Origin: Nonomuraea turkmeniaca
Lineage (GTDB): Bacteria; Actinomycetota; Actinomycetes; Streptosporangiales; Streptosporangiaceae
DNA: 38,060 nucleotides
Assembly (NCBI RefSeq): GCF_005889735.1
Contig: NZ_VCKY01000095.1
Span: forward strand, 1-38,060
Direction of reading: 5' to 3'
Shown: positions 37,856-38,060 of the stretch, one piece after another
Position numbering within the stretch: the first letter of the stretch is position 1
How the letters are laid out: every line of letters begins with the position of its first letter
Translations under genes and position numbers: made by a program
The notes under the pieces: model-generated
What the model saw: the letters and a program-made list of their open reading frames with translations, nothing else
Told to the model about the DNA's origin: nothing
The model's database searches: none

Positions 37856-37944
37856 CCCATCGGCCAGCATGTGCGGTCTCACCTGATCCTGGACAAGGGT
37901 CGCCGCGGCGTCGAGGATGGGGGCAGCCGAGTCGTGGAGGCCCC

Positions 37945-38060
37945 GTGAAGGCTCAGCACCGCGGGCCCGTCCGCCGGGTGGCCGCGTTCGCCGCCGTCAT
38001 CCTCGCCACCCTGGCCCTGACGACCACGCCGGCCGCCCAGGCCGAGCCGGTGGGCGGGGG
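37945..38060 (+). CDS. N-terminus of a secreted protein (cut by window end)
   Basis: GTG 37945 follows GGAGG (37936-37940) at a short 4-nt spacing. The 38 visible codons give a classical signal peptide: a basic start (MKAQHRGPVRR), a hydrophobic core (VAAFAAVILATLAL), then TTTPAAQA with probable cleavage before EPVGGG. The mature protein is outside the window, so no function can be given. Confidence 0.7.
   Translation, partial: MKAQHRGPVRRVAAFAAVILATLALTTTPAAQAEPVGG

Overview
The window is high-GC, densely packed DNA from an actinomycete. FbiC for coenzyme F420, two LytR-CpsA-Psr (LCP) cell-wall ligases with LytR_C tails, many GTG/TTG starts, TACTNT -10 elements next to start codons and a single TTA codon all fit this. 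The style suggests a filamentous Streptosporangiales-type genome such as Nonomuraea, but the genus is inferred from style only. I see no rRNA, tRNA, transposase, phage gene or CRISPR array, and no gene-free stretch reaches 300 bases.

Layout. The left edge holds the 3' end of a chitinase-like carbohydrate-binding protein and a perfect 13-bp terminator. A leftward block (257-9947) follows: a membrane-anchored solute-binding/VWA protein, fbiC, an AlkA-type DNA glycosylase, a nucleotide-sugar pyrophosphorylase, a GT4 glycosyltransferase, a flippase-like membrane protein and a SAM methyltransferase. Diverging from it is a three-gene set (10006-13129): an SPFH-GYF protein, a double zinc-ribbon membrane protein and a second flippase-like protein. 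The section 13030-24766 is glycan chemistry: GT4 and GT2 enzymes, two polytopic GT-C-like proteins, a first LCP ligase, an acyltransferase-3, another GT4, an acetoacetate-decarboxylase-fold protein and a GT2.

The most unusual part is 24901-32261. A leftward operon encodes a CDP-alcohol phosphotransferase fused to a nucleotidyltransferase-like domain, a DUF5941-like membrane protein, a LicC-like cytidylyltransferase, a glycerol-1-phosphate dehydrogenase homologue and a second CDP-alcohol phosphotransferase. Diverging from it are an IspD/TarI-type cytidylyltransferase and a membrane-embedded TagB/TagF-like polymerase. Together they look like a route to a polyol-phosphate (teichoic-acid-like) glycopolymer or lipid, possibly built on sn-glycerol-1-phosphate, the enantiomer usually associated with archaeal lipids. 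The neighbouring glycosyltransferases, acyltransferase, flippase-like proteins and LCP ligases could assemble, modify, move and attach it. This is inferred from gene families and has not been demonstrated.

The right edge (33241-38060) holds a second LCP ligase preceded by a short translationally coupled leader ORF, a STAS anti-sigma antagonist, a large terminator hairpin, a GNAT acetyltransferase coupled to an LLM flavin/F420 oxidoreductase, a GC-rich repeat patch, a DUF4097-like lipoprotein and the start of a secreted protein.
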